Source: JANMQK01 sp031370485 (GTDB lineage Bacteria > Acidobacteriota > Polarisedimenticolia > Gp22-AA2). From it: a stretch of DNA of 5,659 nucleotides. The position numbers and the translations under genes were made by a program. The notes under the pieces were generated by a model. That model saw only the letters and a list, made by a program, of their open reading frames with translations, made no database searches and was not told where the DNA came from. Location of the stretch: positions 1 to 5,659 of the forward strand of contig JANMQK010000172.1 in the NCBI GenBank assembly GCA_031370485.1, read 5' to 3'. Of the stretch, positions 1 through 5,659 are shown piece after piece (within the stretch, counting starts at the first letter, position 1; each line of letters begins with the position of its first letter).

Positions 1-2
1 GT

Positions 3-791
3 GGGACGACCGGCATCGAGATCGGCGCAGCGAGCGGCGCCCGGATGGAGGCGCGCTACGCCACCGTCGCCGGCAACCAGACCGGCATCATCAACCAGAA
101 CGCCGCCTTTGACTCCCTGCGCTTCACCTATGGCATCGCCTGGGGCAACTCCGCCGGGGATCTTGCCGGGCTCGCCACCTGCGGGCAGGTCTTCTCCTCC
201 GATGTCGGCAGCCCCGACTGCACGGTGGCAGGCAACCCGAACGGCAACGTCAACGCCAACCCCCTGTTCGTGGACCCCGGCAACCCCGACCCGCTGCTGC
301 GCGACTTCCGGCTGCAGGCCTCCTCGTCCGTCCCCGACAACATGACGGCCGGCCAGCGGCCGACGACCTTCACCGACATCCCGTGCCGGGACTTCAGCGG
401 CGCGCCGCGGCTGCGGGACGCGGACGGCGATGGCCTGGCCGTGGGGGACCTCGGGGCCTACGAGTCGCCGCGGCTCACCTCCGGCCCCGGGGAGGTCACC
501 GGGTTCGTCATCCAGGGCGGGAGCACGCTGGTCTGGAACGCGGAACCCCAGGCTGTCTGCTACAACGTCCTCCGGGGCACCGGCGCGACCGGGTCGCCGC
601 CCGGCTACTGCCTGCAGCTCACGACGCTGCAGCCCTGCACGGCGGCGACCACGCTGACCGACACCGACCGGCCGCCTACAGGATCGTTCTTCTACTACAT
701 CGTGCAGGCGGTGGACGCCCAGAACAGCACGGGCACCCTCGGCGACGGAACCTGCGCCGAACGATCCCGGGCGGATTTGTGCGGGCCTTGA
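3..791 (+). CDS. Choice-of-anchor Q / right-handed beta-helix secreted protein with C-terminal FN3-like domain (5' partial)
   Basis: This is the C-terminal 262 residues of a larger protein; the reading frame is open to the left edge, so the ATG at 45 is internal, not the start. Residues 1 to about 155 read like the last coils and cap of a parallel beta-helix. They contain an Asn/Gly-rich stretch, 'YGIAWGNSAGDL', 'NPLFVDP' (86-92) and the closing 'GDLGAYE' preceded by an Asp-rich 'RDADGDGLA' loop, which is the usual ending of choice-of-anchor Q proteins. Residues about 165-262 resemble a fibronectin type III-like domain ('TLVWNAE', 'YNVLRGTG', 'FFYYIVQAVDA') and carry five cysteines that could form disulfides. 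Such proteins are normally secreted or surface-displayed; the signal peptide would lie outside the window. No catalytic residues of a lyase or glycosidase can be identified, so the substrate is unknown. The gene ends 14 bases before the TPR-CHAT gene and is probably in the same operon. The family call is by pattern recognition; an adhesin-like or carbohydrate-binding role is possible. Confidence 0.85.
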   Translation, partial: GTTGIEIGAASGARMEARYATVAGNQTGIINQNAAFDSLRFTYGIAWGNSAGDLAGLATCGQVFSSDVGSPDCTVAGNPNGNVNANPLFVDPGNPDPLLRDFRLQASSSVPDNMTAGQRPTTFTDIPCRDFSGAPRLRDADGDGLAVGDLGAYESPRLTSGPGEVTGFVIQGGSTLVWNAEPQAVCYNVLRGTGATGSPPGYCLQLTTLQPCTAATTLTDTDRPPTGSFFYYIVQAVDAQNSTGTLGDGTCAERSRADLCGP

Positions 792-796
792 GGAGG
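791..796 (+). promoter_or_regulatory. Shine-Dalgarno of the TPR-CHAT gene, overlapping the upstream stop
   Basis: AGGAGG lies 9 bases before the ATG at 806 and its first base is the last base of the upstream TGA (789-791). It fixes the start of the TPR-CHAT gene at 806, although the frame stays open upstream to about 383. The overlap suggests that ribosomes finishing the beta-helix gene can reinitiate here. No promoter is visible in the 14-base gap. Confidence 0.85.
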
Positions 797-805
797 CGAG
801 CGTCC

Positions 806-3800
806 ATGCGAAGACCGCGCGGGCTCCGGGGCATCGCCGTCCCGGTCGCCGCTGTCGTGCTCCTGGGCTGGGTCGTGTCCATGGGCAGCGATGTCTCCAG
901 AGAGGAAATCCGCGCGCTCCTCAGCGACGCCCGGTATCAGGAGGCCGAGGAGGCGGCGCTCTCGCTCTTGAAGAACGTGGAGGCGGAGAGCGGCCTGCGG
1001 TCCCTCCGGGCCGCCGAGGTTCTCGACATCCTCGTCGAGGCCCGGTGGCGGGGCGGCAAGGCGGGCGAGCCCGAGACCCTGAACCTGGCCGAGCGGGCTA
1101 TAAAGATGAAGGAGGCGATCGTCGGGCGGGAGCACGCGAGCGTGGCGACGAGCCTGAAGAACCTCGGCGTCATGCGCTACAAGACCGGCGACCTCGACGG
1201 CGCCAGACCGCTGTTCGAGCGCGCCCTGGCCATCCAGGAGAAGACGCTCGGCTCCGAGCATCCGGAGACCGCGAAGACCCTGAACAACCTCGGGGTCCTG
1301 CTTTACGACAACGGCCAGTACGGACGTGCGAGGCCGATCCTCGAGCGCGCCCTGGCGATCCGGGAGAAGATCCTGGGAGCCGATCATCCCGACGTCGCCA
1401 AGGTCCTGGACAGCCTTGGGAGCCTGCTGCGCGACACGGGCGACTACATCGCCACGCGCTCCGCATTCGAGCGCTCCCTGAAGATCAAGAGGAAGACCCT
1501 GCGCCCGGACCATCCCGATCTGGCGAAGGCGCTGGACAACCTCGCGAATCTCTTCTACACGACCGGCGACTACAGGAGCGCACGCCCGCTGTACGAGGAG
1601 GCCCTGGCGATTCGCGAGAAGGGGCCGAACAGGATCGAGCTGGCGATCGGGCTGAGCAACCACGCTGGCATCCTGATAAAGATCGGCGACCGGGCCGGGG
1701 CGAAGAGGGACTGCGAGCGCGCCCTGGAAATCCGCGAGACCACGCTCGGCCCGGATCACCTCGACGTGGCGGCGAGCCTCTCCCACCTCGCCGATCTCTA
1801 CCTTGAGGAGGGGGACAGCGCGAAAGCGAAGGAGCTGTACGACCGGGCCCTGGCCATCGCCGAGAGGAAGGTGGGCCGGGACCACCCCGACGTCGCCGTC
1901 TTCCTTCTGGGCCTCGCCTCGATCGCCGCCCGGGTGAACGACGTTGCCGGCGCCAGGCAGTATTACGAGCGGGCCCTGTCCGTCACGGAGAAGGCCCTCG
2001 GCCCGCACCATCCGGAAGTCGCCGCCGTGCTGCAGAACCAGGCGGACTTCCTGGCCAGCGGCGGCGACCGGAAGGGCGCCCTCGACGCGGCCTTGCGCGC
2101 CGAGGCGATCGCCAGGGGTCACTTCCGCCTCACCGCCCGGGCCTTGTCCGAGAGGGAGTCGTTGCGATACGCCGCGGTGAGGGCCTCGGGACTCGACGCG
2201 GCGATCGCGCTCGCGGCCGGAGGGCTCGACCCCGCATCCAGGCGGAGGGTGTGGGACGGTCTGATCCGCTCGCGGGCCCTGGTGCTCGATGAGATGTCCG
2301 CCCGGCGCCGCGCCCTGGGCCGCTCCGCCGACCCCGGGGTCGCCCGTCTCGCCGGCAGCCTGCGCTCGGCCCGCGAGGAACTCGCGAACCTCGTGGTCAG
2401 CGGCCCGGGGGAGGATTCCCCGGAGCGCTATCGCAGCCAGGTCGAGGCGGCCCATGCGCGGGCGGAGCGCGCGGAGCATGCGCTCGCGGCGAAGAGCGGC
2501 GCCTTCCGCCGCGGCCGGGCGAAAGAGCAGGTCGGGCTCGCGGAGGTGGCTTCAGCCCTGCCCGCCGACAGCGCCCTTCTGGCCTTCGCGCGGTTCACCG
2601 ACAGGGAGTCGGTCCCGCGCTATGCGGCCTTCGTCCTGAGCTCCGCGAAAGCAGAGCCTGAGGTGATCGCCCTCGGATCGGTGGACGGGGTCGAGAGCCT
2701 GTTCGCACGCTGGAGCCGGGAGGCGGCCCGGGGGGCGCTCGCCCCCGATGGTGCGGCGGCCGACGCCGAGGCGTCCTACCGCGGCGCGGGCGAGGCGCTG
2801 AGGAGGTTCGTCTGGGACCCGGTCGCGCCGCGTCTCCGTGGAGTCCGGCGGGTCTTCATCGTGCCGGACGGGGCCCTGAACCTTCTGAGTTTCGGCGCAC
2901 TGCCCGCGGAGGACGGCGGCTACCTGGTCGAATCCGGGCCTCTCATCCACTACCTTTCGGCCGAGCGGGATCTGACCGCAGCCGGCACGGACGGGAGCGG
3001 CGTGGCCGGAAAGCGCGCGGCCGGCCTGCTCGCCGTGGGCGGTCCCGCGTTCGACGAACGCTCGCTCTTCGCCGCCCTGGCCCCGCTGGCGCGGCCGGTC
3101 GCCGGCGGGGACTCGCGCACCGGGGCCGCCTCGCGCACCCGGGTCGCCGCGGCGAGCGGGAGCAGCCCCGTCGCCTTCCGAGGCGATCAGGCCGCTTGCG
3201 GGAGCTTTCAGTCGATCGTCTTCAAGACGCTCCCGGCCTCGGAGCGGGAGGTGCGGGAGGTCGCGGCCCTCTGGAAGAAGTCCGGCCGCCCGATCGTCGA
3301 GCTCACCGGTGCGGCGGCGAGCGAGAGGGCCTTCAAGACGAAGGCGCCCGGCCGCGGCGTGCTCCATCTGGCCACCCACGGCTTCTTCCTCGGCGGGAAG
3401 TGCCGCTCGGCGCTGGAGTCCACCCGGGGCATCGGCGGCCTGAAGCCGGCCGAGGAGAACGGCGCGTCCCAGGTCACCGGCGAGAACCCACTTCTCCTGT
3501 CCGGCCTCGCCTTCGCCGGGGCGAACCACCGCGCCGCCGCCGGACCAGGCGAGGACGACGGAATCCTGACCGCCGAGGAGATCGCCACCCTCGATCTTCG
3601 AGGTGTCGGATGGGCGGTGCTCTCCGCCTGCGACACGGGGGCCGGAGAGGTCAAGGCGGGCGAGGGGGTCTTCGGGCTGCGGCGCGCCTTCCAGGTGGCG
3701 GGGGCGCGCACCGTCATCATGAGCCTCTGGGCGGTCGAGGACGAGGCGGCCCGGGCCTGGATGAAGGCGCTGTACGAGGCGCGCCTGCTGAGGGGGCTGG

Positions 3801-3919
3801 CGACGGCGGAGGCCGTGCGGGAAGCGAGCCTCACGGTCCTGCGCCACCGGCGCGCGCGAGGCGAAAGCACCCACCCCTTCTTCTGGGCCGGCTTCGTCGC
3901 CGCGGGGGACTGGAGGTGA
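806..3919 (+). CDS. TPR-repeat CHAT-domain (caspase-like) peptidase, probably membrane-anchored or exported
   Basis: The product has 1037 residues. Residues 1-9 are Arg-rich and 10-26 are hydrophobic without a Cys lipobox or clear AxA site, so an uncleaved signal anchor facing the periplasm is more likely than a cleaved peptide. A degenerate helical repeat region (about 30-109) leads into eight TPRs of the kinesin-light-chain type (110-443; unit pattern 'HPDVA...L..LG.L....GDY..A...FERALAIREK.LG.D'). A helical linker follows (about 444-575). The CHAT domain fills about 576-1037: 'VFIVPDGALNLLSFGALP' (683-700), 'LPASEREV' (809-816), 'LHLATHGFF' with catalytic His858, 'NPLLLSGLAFAGAN', 'GILTAEEI' (919-926), 'LSACDTGAG' with catalytic Cys942, 'GLRRAFQVAGARTVIMSLW', and the terminal 'HPFFWAGF'. 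The His-Cys dyad is intact, so cysteine peptidase activity is expected of the family. The TPRs probably bind a partner or substrate. Start chosen from AGGAGG 9 bases upstream. The substrate is unknown; the co-transcribed beta-helix protein is one candidate. Confidence 0.94.
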   Translation: MRRPRGLRGIAVPVAAVVLLGWVVSMGSDVSREEIRALLSDARYQEAEEAALSLLKNVEAESGLRSLRAAEVLDILVEARWRGGKAGEPETLNLAERAIKMKEAIVGREHASVATSLKNLGVMRYKTGDLDGARPLFERALAIQEKTLGSEHPETAKTLNNLGVLLYDNGQYGRARPILERALAIREKILGADHPDVAKVLDSLGSLLRDTGDYIATRSAFERSLKIKRKTLRPDHPDLAKALDNLANLFYTTGDYRSARPLYEEALAIREKGPNRIELAIGLSNHAGILIKIGDRAGAKRDCERALEIRETTLGPDHLDVAASLSHLADLYLEEGDSAKAKELYDRALAIAERKVGRDHPDVAVFLLGLASIAARVNDVAGARQYYERALSVTEKALGPHHPEVAAVLQNQADFLASGGDRKGALDAALRAEAIARGHFRLTARALSERESLRYAAVRASGLDAAIALAAGGLDPASRRRVWDGLIRSRALVLDEMSARRRALGRSADPGVARLAGSLRSAREELANLVVSGPGEDSPERYRSQVEAAHARAERAEHALAAKSGAFRRGRAKEQVGLAEVASALPADSALLAFARFTDRESVPRYAAFVLSSAKAEPEVIALGSVDGVESLFARWSREAARGALAPDGAAADAEASYRGAGEALRRFVWDPVAPRLRGVRRVFIVPDGALNLLSFGALPAEDGGYLVESGPLIHYLSAERDLTAAGTDGSGVAGKRAAGLLAVGGPAFDERSLFAALAPLARPVAGGDSRTGAASRTRVAAASGSSPVAFRGDQAACGSFQSIVFKTLPASEREVREVAALWKKSGRPIVELTGAAASERAFKTKAPGRGVLHLATHGFFLGGKCRSALESTRGIGGLKPAEENGASQVTGENPLLLSGLAFAGANHRAAAGPGEDDGILTAEEIATLDLRGVGWAVLSACDTGAGEVKAGEGVFGLRRAFQVAGARTVIMSLWAVEDEAARAWMKALYEARLLRGLATAEAVREASLTVLRHRRARGESTHPFFWAGFVAAGDWR
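1133..2134 (+). repeat. Tandem 126-bp coding repeat: eight TPR units
   Basis: Eight consecutive units of 42 codons encode the TPR array. By protein residue they begin at 110, 152, 194, 236, 276, 318, 360 and 402. Units 1-3 and 6-7 begin with His and share 'ERALAI'-like and 'LG.(D/E)H' segments. Unit 4 is two codons short, at the junction where the usual 'ILGADHPDVA' is replaced by 'GPNRIELA'. Unit 8 is degenerate at its end. The first units share visible DNA similarity (for example the gcgccctggc-type segments), so the array looks expanded by tandem duplication and then diverged. Confidence 0.85.
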
Positions 3920-3922
3920 GCC

Positions 3923-3953
3923 GGGCGGCCCCGGGGCTGCTCTGGCCGCGCCC
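3923..3953 (+). terminator. Terminator-like GC hairpin without U tract
   Basis: GGGCGGCC (3923-3930) can pair with GGCCGCGCCC (3944-3953) around a 13-base loop, with a two-base bulge on the 3' arm. It begins three bases after the TPR-CHAT stop. No run of T follows (the next bases are gacagcgag), so it is not a classical intrinsic terminator. It could protect the mRNA 3' end, act with Rho, or have no function. Confidence 0.25.
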
Positions 3954-4047
3954 GACAGCGAGACGAGCGCTCTCACACCCTCGCAACATGAGCGCCGCCT
4001 GCGCTGCCCCTGCGGCGGGACCATGCGGTCCGCACCGGGAATCCACC

Positions 4048-4076
4048 TTGACCTCCGCCGTCCGTCGGCGTATAGG
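4048..4076 (+). promoter_or_regulatory. Sigma70-type promoter for the IPT/carboxypeptidase-regulatory-like gene
   Basis: TTGACC (4048-4053, five of six to the -35 consensus) and TATAGG (4071-4076, four of six to the -10 consensus) are separated by exactly 17 bases. The predicted start of transcription is near 4083, in the most AT-rich patch of the intergenic region. This leaves a 5' leader of about 160 bases. The spacer contains a perfect inverted repeat, CGCCG (4056-4060) and CGGCG (4066-4070), which could be an operator half-site pair or chance in GC-rich DNA. The call rests on motif match and spacing only. Confidence 0.55.
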
Positions 4077-4104
4077 GTCATCAATTTTCTTGATCAGCAA
4101 CCGG

Positions 4105-4224
4105 GCGAGCCACGAGAGGCTCGCAGCGAGACCTTCCCTGAGGCGGCAGGGGTGAACCTTGGGCCATCAGATGGCCTGAATTCTGCGAATCGCCGCCGGG
4201 CACGCCAATCGTTGCGTCGCCCGG
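4105..4224 (+). promoter_or_regulatory. Structured 5' leader with three hairpins
   Basis: Three perfect or near-perfect stems lie in order in the predicted untranslated leader. GCGAGCC/GGCTCGC (4105-4111 with 4118-4124) has 7 pairs and a 6-base loop. GGCCAT/ATGGCC (4162-4167 with 4171-4176) has 6 pairs and a 3-base loop, extendable by G-U pairs. CCGGGCACGC (4196-4205) pairs with GCGT-C-GCCCGG (4214-4224), giving 10 pairs with one bulged C, and ends 4 bases before the Shine-Dalgarno. The last stem could affect ribosome access. I compared it by memory with common riboswitch signatures (cyclic-di-GMP-I, cobalamin, TPP, SAM, glycine, fluoride) and found no convincing match. Regulation is an inference; GC-rich sequence makes stems easily. 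Confidence 0.35.
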
Positions 4225-4228
4225 GGTT

Positions 4229-4234
4229 GAGGAG
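4229..4234 (+). promoter_or_regulatory. Shine-Dalgarno of the IPT/carboxypeptidase-regulatory-like gene
   Basis: GAGGAG lies 9 bases before the ATG at 4244, at a good distance. It supports this start, which is also the one that gives a complete signal peptide. Confidence 0.8.
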
Positions 4235-4243
4235 AGTCTGCAC

Positions 4244-5659
4244 ATGAAGACCGCGCATCTCGGATCATTGTTTCTCTGGACGCTTCTGGCGAGCGTGCTC
4301 TGGGGCAGCCCTGCGGCGGCGGCGCCAACGATTACCGACGTCATTTTCACCCGCCCGGCGCATGGCCGCGAGGGACAGCCGATCCTGATCTTCGCCGACG
4401 GCTTGGCCGACCCGGTGCGCGTCTTCTTCTCCGGCGCCGCGAGCTCGACCGTCGAGGCGACGCCGGTCAGATACGACGTCGCGCGGGGCGTGATCGCGAC
4501 CCGCGTCCCCACCGGGGCGGTGACGGGGAACATGAAGATCGCCGCTGGAGGCGACGATTCCCCACCCTACTATTTCCGCGTCGACCCCGGGGGCTTCACG
4601 CAGGGAACGGATCTTCTCGAGGGCCAGGTGACGCGCGAGGAGACCGGAGCCCCGGTACCCGGGGTGTTTCTGCTCCTCCTGCGCGACACGGACTGCGACA
4701 ACCAGGATTTGTACGATTTCGACGTCACCGACGCGACCGGCCACTACATGATGCACGGGGTCGATGGGGACTACCAGGTCTTCCCTTTCGCGCCTCTTAA
4801 CGCGGGCCTCGCAAACGTCGCCGCGGCAACGCCTCTCCACGCGAATCCGAACACCCTCAATCTCGAGCTTCCGGGAGGCACAAGCGTGACCGGAAGGGTC
4901 GTGGACGCGGCGCCGGCGGCGCCGGCTGTTCCGCGCGCCCGGGTCAGTTTCGACTCCCTCGGATCCGGAGCCGGTGCCCACGAGGAGATTCTCGCGGACG
5001 ACTCCGGCAACTTCGCCGTCACTCTTCTGCCTGGGCCGTGGAAGCTCGAAATCACCCCGCCCCTTGGCGACCGGCACGCCTTGAGCGAGTCCCGCGTTGA
5101 CATCACCCCAGGGAGCCAGAACCTCCCGAACCTGCAACTAGACTCCGGGATCCGCATCAGCGGCCACCTCACGGCTGCGGATGGCTCCCCTCTGCCGAGC
5201 GTTGAGGTCTCCGCTGAGGCGACCACCCTCTGCTGCAGCAACCAGGCCGACCGGAAGACCACGGCGGGGGACGGCAGCTTCTCGCTTATCGTCCCTCCGG
5301 ACCAGACCTACCAGTTGCAGACGCAGTTCGAGAACCAGTGCACCTTCGTCAATGCTCGGGCCGAGAACGTGGCCGTCACGACGAGCGATGTGACAAGGGA
5401 CATCGGTGTCCAGAACGCCGCGTGCATCACCGGAACGGCCACCGACAACGCGGGTGCCGGGATCGGCCGCCTGCACATCACGGCGCGCAAGCCGGGCACC
5501 TCCGACGACGCGGCGGATACACGCACCTGCGACGACGGAACCTACCGTCTCCCGGTTCCTCCCGATGCCGCCGGCTACCTGGTCAGCACGGGTGAGAGCG
5601 ATGGGAACGACTCGTCAAATCCGGTCTACGCCGCGCAGACCTGGAACAACACCCCGGGC
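4244..5659 (+). CDS. Secreted modular protein: signal peptide, IPT/TIG-like domain, four carboxypeptidase-regulatory-like units (3' partial)
   Basis: The frame is open for 472 codons to the right edge without a stop, so the protein is longer than seen. Residues 1 to about 26 are a Sec signal peptide (Lys2, hydrophobic 'LFLWTLLASVLW', then 'SPAAAAP' with an AxA cleavage site). Residues about 28-113 look like an IPT/TIG domain ('PTITDVIF', 'GQPILIFADGL', ending 'YYFRV'). Four beta-sandwich units follow, beginning near residues 124, 212, 302 and 394. Each opens with a G-x-V-type strand (EGQVT, TGRVV, SGHLT, TGTAT) and has a central D-x-x-G-x-[FY]-type motif (DATGHY, DDSGNF, AGDGSF, CDDGTY). This pattern fits the CarboxypepD_reg / CnaB-like superfamily. 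Cysteines occur at 151, 330, 331, 366, 394 and 429 and could form disulfides after export. No catalytic domain is visible, though one could lie downstream. Likely role: surface or extracellular scaffold, adhesion or glycan binding. It has its own promoter and leader. Confidence 0.88.
   Translation, partial: MKTAHLGSLFLWTLLASVLWGSPAAAAPTITDVIFTRPAHGREGQPILIFADGLADPVRVFFSGAASSTVEATPVRYDVARGVIATRVPTGAVTGNMKIAAGGDDSPPYYFRVDPGGFTQGTDLLEGQVTREETGAPVPGVFLLLLRDTDCDNQDLYDFDVTDATGHYMMHGVDGDYQVFPFAPLNAGLANVAAATPLHANPNTLNLELPGGTSVTGRVVDAAPAAPAVPRARVSFDSLGSGAGAHEEILADDSGNFAVTLLPGPWKLEITPPLGDRHALSESRVDITPGSQNLPNLQLDSGIRISGHLTAADGSPLPSVEVSAEATTLCCSNQADRKTTAGDGSFSLIVPPDQTYQLQTQFENQCTFVNARAENVAVTTSDVTRDIGVQNAACITGTATDNAGAGIGRLHITARKPGTSDDAADTRTCDDGTYRLPVPPDAAGYLVSTGESDGNDSSNPVYAAQTWNNTPG

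Larger units (their letters stand above)
3920..4243. other. 324-base intergenic region with promoter and structured leader
   Basis: No convincing gene lies here. From left to right it holds a GC-rich hairpin just after the TPR-CHAT stop, a perfect 8-base palindrome GAGCGCTC (3965-3972), a CGCCGC/GCGGCG inverted repeat (3993-3998 with 4012-4017), a GGACC-ATGC-GGTCC hairpin (4018-4031), a promoter (4048-4076), a short AT-rich dyad at the likely transcription start and a leader with three hairpins. The AT-rich patch around 4071-4096 stands out against the GC-rich surroundings, as expected of a promoter region. Confidence 0.7.

Noticed and set aside
383..805. In-frame upstream extension of the TPR-CHAT reading frame, adding 141 residues.
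   Set aside because: It overlaps the well supported beta-helix gene in another frame, its translation is Arg/Gly/Ala/Pro-rich shadow sequence, and the strong AGGAGG before 806 plus the signal-like N-terminus there fix the start.
806..883. Twin-arginine signal at the start of the TPR-CHAT protein (MRRPRGLRG).
   Set aside because: The residues after RR do not fit the S-R-R-x-F-L-K pattern, and no clear AxA cleavage site follows the hydrophobic core; a Sec-type signal anchor fits better.
695..2479. Long open frame on the minus strand opposite the TPR region.
   Set aside because: It mirrors the codon bias of the GC-rich TPR-CHAT gene, has no recognisable domain and no fitting context. The same holds for minus-strand frames at 2552-4084 and 4265-5137.
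806..3919. TPR-CHAT as part of a type III-E CRISPR (gRAMP/Craspase) system.
   Set aside because: No gRAMP, Csx30/31, Cas1 or repeat array is present, and the kinesin-light-chain-type TPR array with an N-terminal anchor resembles the broad stand-alone TPR-CHAT family.
3993..4031. Paired hairpins CGCCGC/GCGGCG and GGACC/GGTCC as an intrinsic terminator.
   Set aside because: No T run follows either stem, and short GC stems are common by chance in such sequence.
4080..4243. Cyclic-di-GMP-I, cobalamin or TPP riboswitch in the leader.
   Set aside because: The conserved core sequences of these classes are not found; only generic stems are visible.
4023..4247. Small plus-strand frame of 74 codons whose TGA overlaps the ATG of the last gene (ATGA).
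   Set aside because: It has no Shine-Dalgarno, an Arg-rich product without any pattern, and it spans the predicted promoter and leader. The ATGA overlap is probably chance.

Overview
The window is a GC-rich bacterial fragment with three plus-strand genes in a row. All three products look exported or membrane-anchored. The first gene is cut by the left edge and the last by the right edge. I see no RNA gene, insertion sequence, CRISPR array or phage gene. High GC, strong Shine-Dalgarno sites and this mix of families (choice-of-anchor Q beta-helix, kinesin-light-chain-type TPR fused to CHAT, modular carboxypeptidase-regulatory-like surface protein) recall environmental Gram-negative groups such as Acidobacteriota or Eisenbacteria. 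That placement is a guess from style, not a proven taxonomy.

Layout. 3-791 is the C-terminal 262 residues of a secreted right-handed beta-helix protein that ends in an FN3-like, cysteine-containing domain. Its stop codon overlaps the Shine-Dalgarno of the next gene. 806-3919 encodes a 1037-residue protein: an N-terminal signal or anchor segment, about eight 42-residue TPRs, a helical linker and a C-terminal CHAT (caspase-like) peptidase domain with both catalytic residues present (His858, Cys942). 3920-4243 is a 324-base intergenic region. It holds a terminator-like hairpin without a U tract, a good sigma70-type promoter (TTGACC, 17-base spacer, TATAGG) and a leader of about 160 bases that can form three strong hairpins, the last just before the ribosome binding site. 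4244-5659 is the first 472 residues of a secreted protein with a signal peptide, an IPT/TIG-like domain and four tandem beta-sandwich units of about 90 residues; it runs off the window.

How they may work together. The first two genes are almost certainly co-transcribed and probably translationally coupled, which pairs a surface beta-helix protein with a likely extracytoplasmic TPR-CHAT peptidase. The obvious hypothesis is a peptidase-substrate or surface-processing pair, but nothing in the sequence proves it. The third gene has its own promoter and a structured leader, so it is probably regulated separately, although it also makes a surface-type product.
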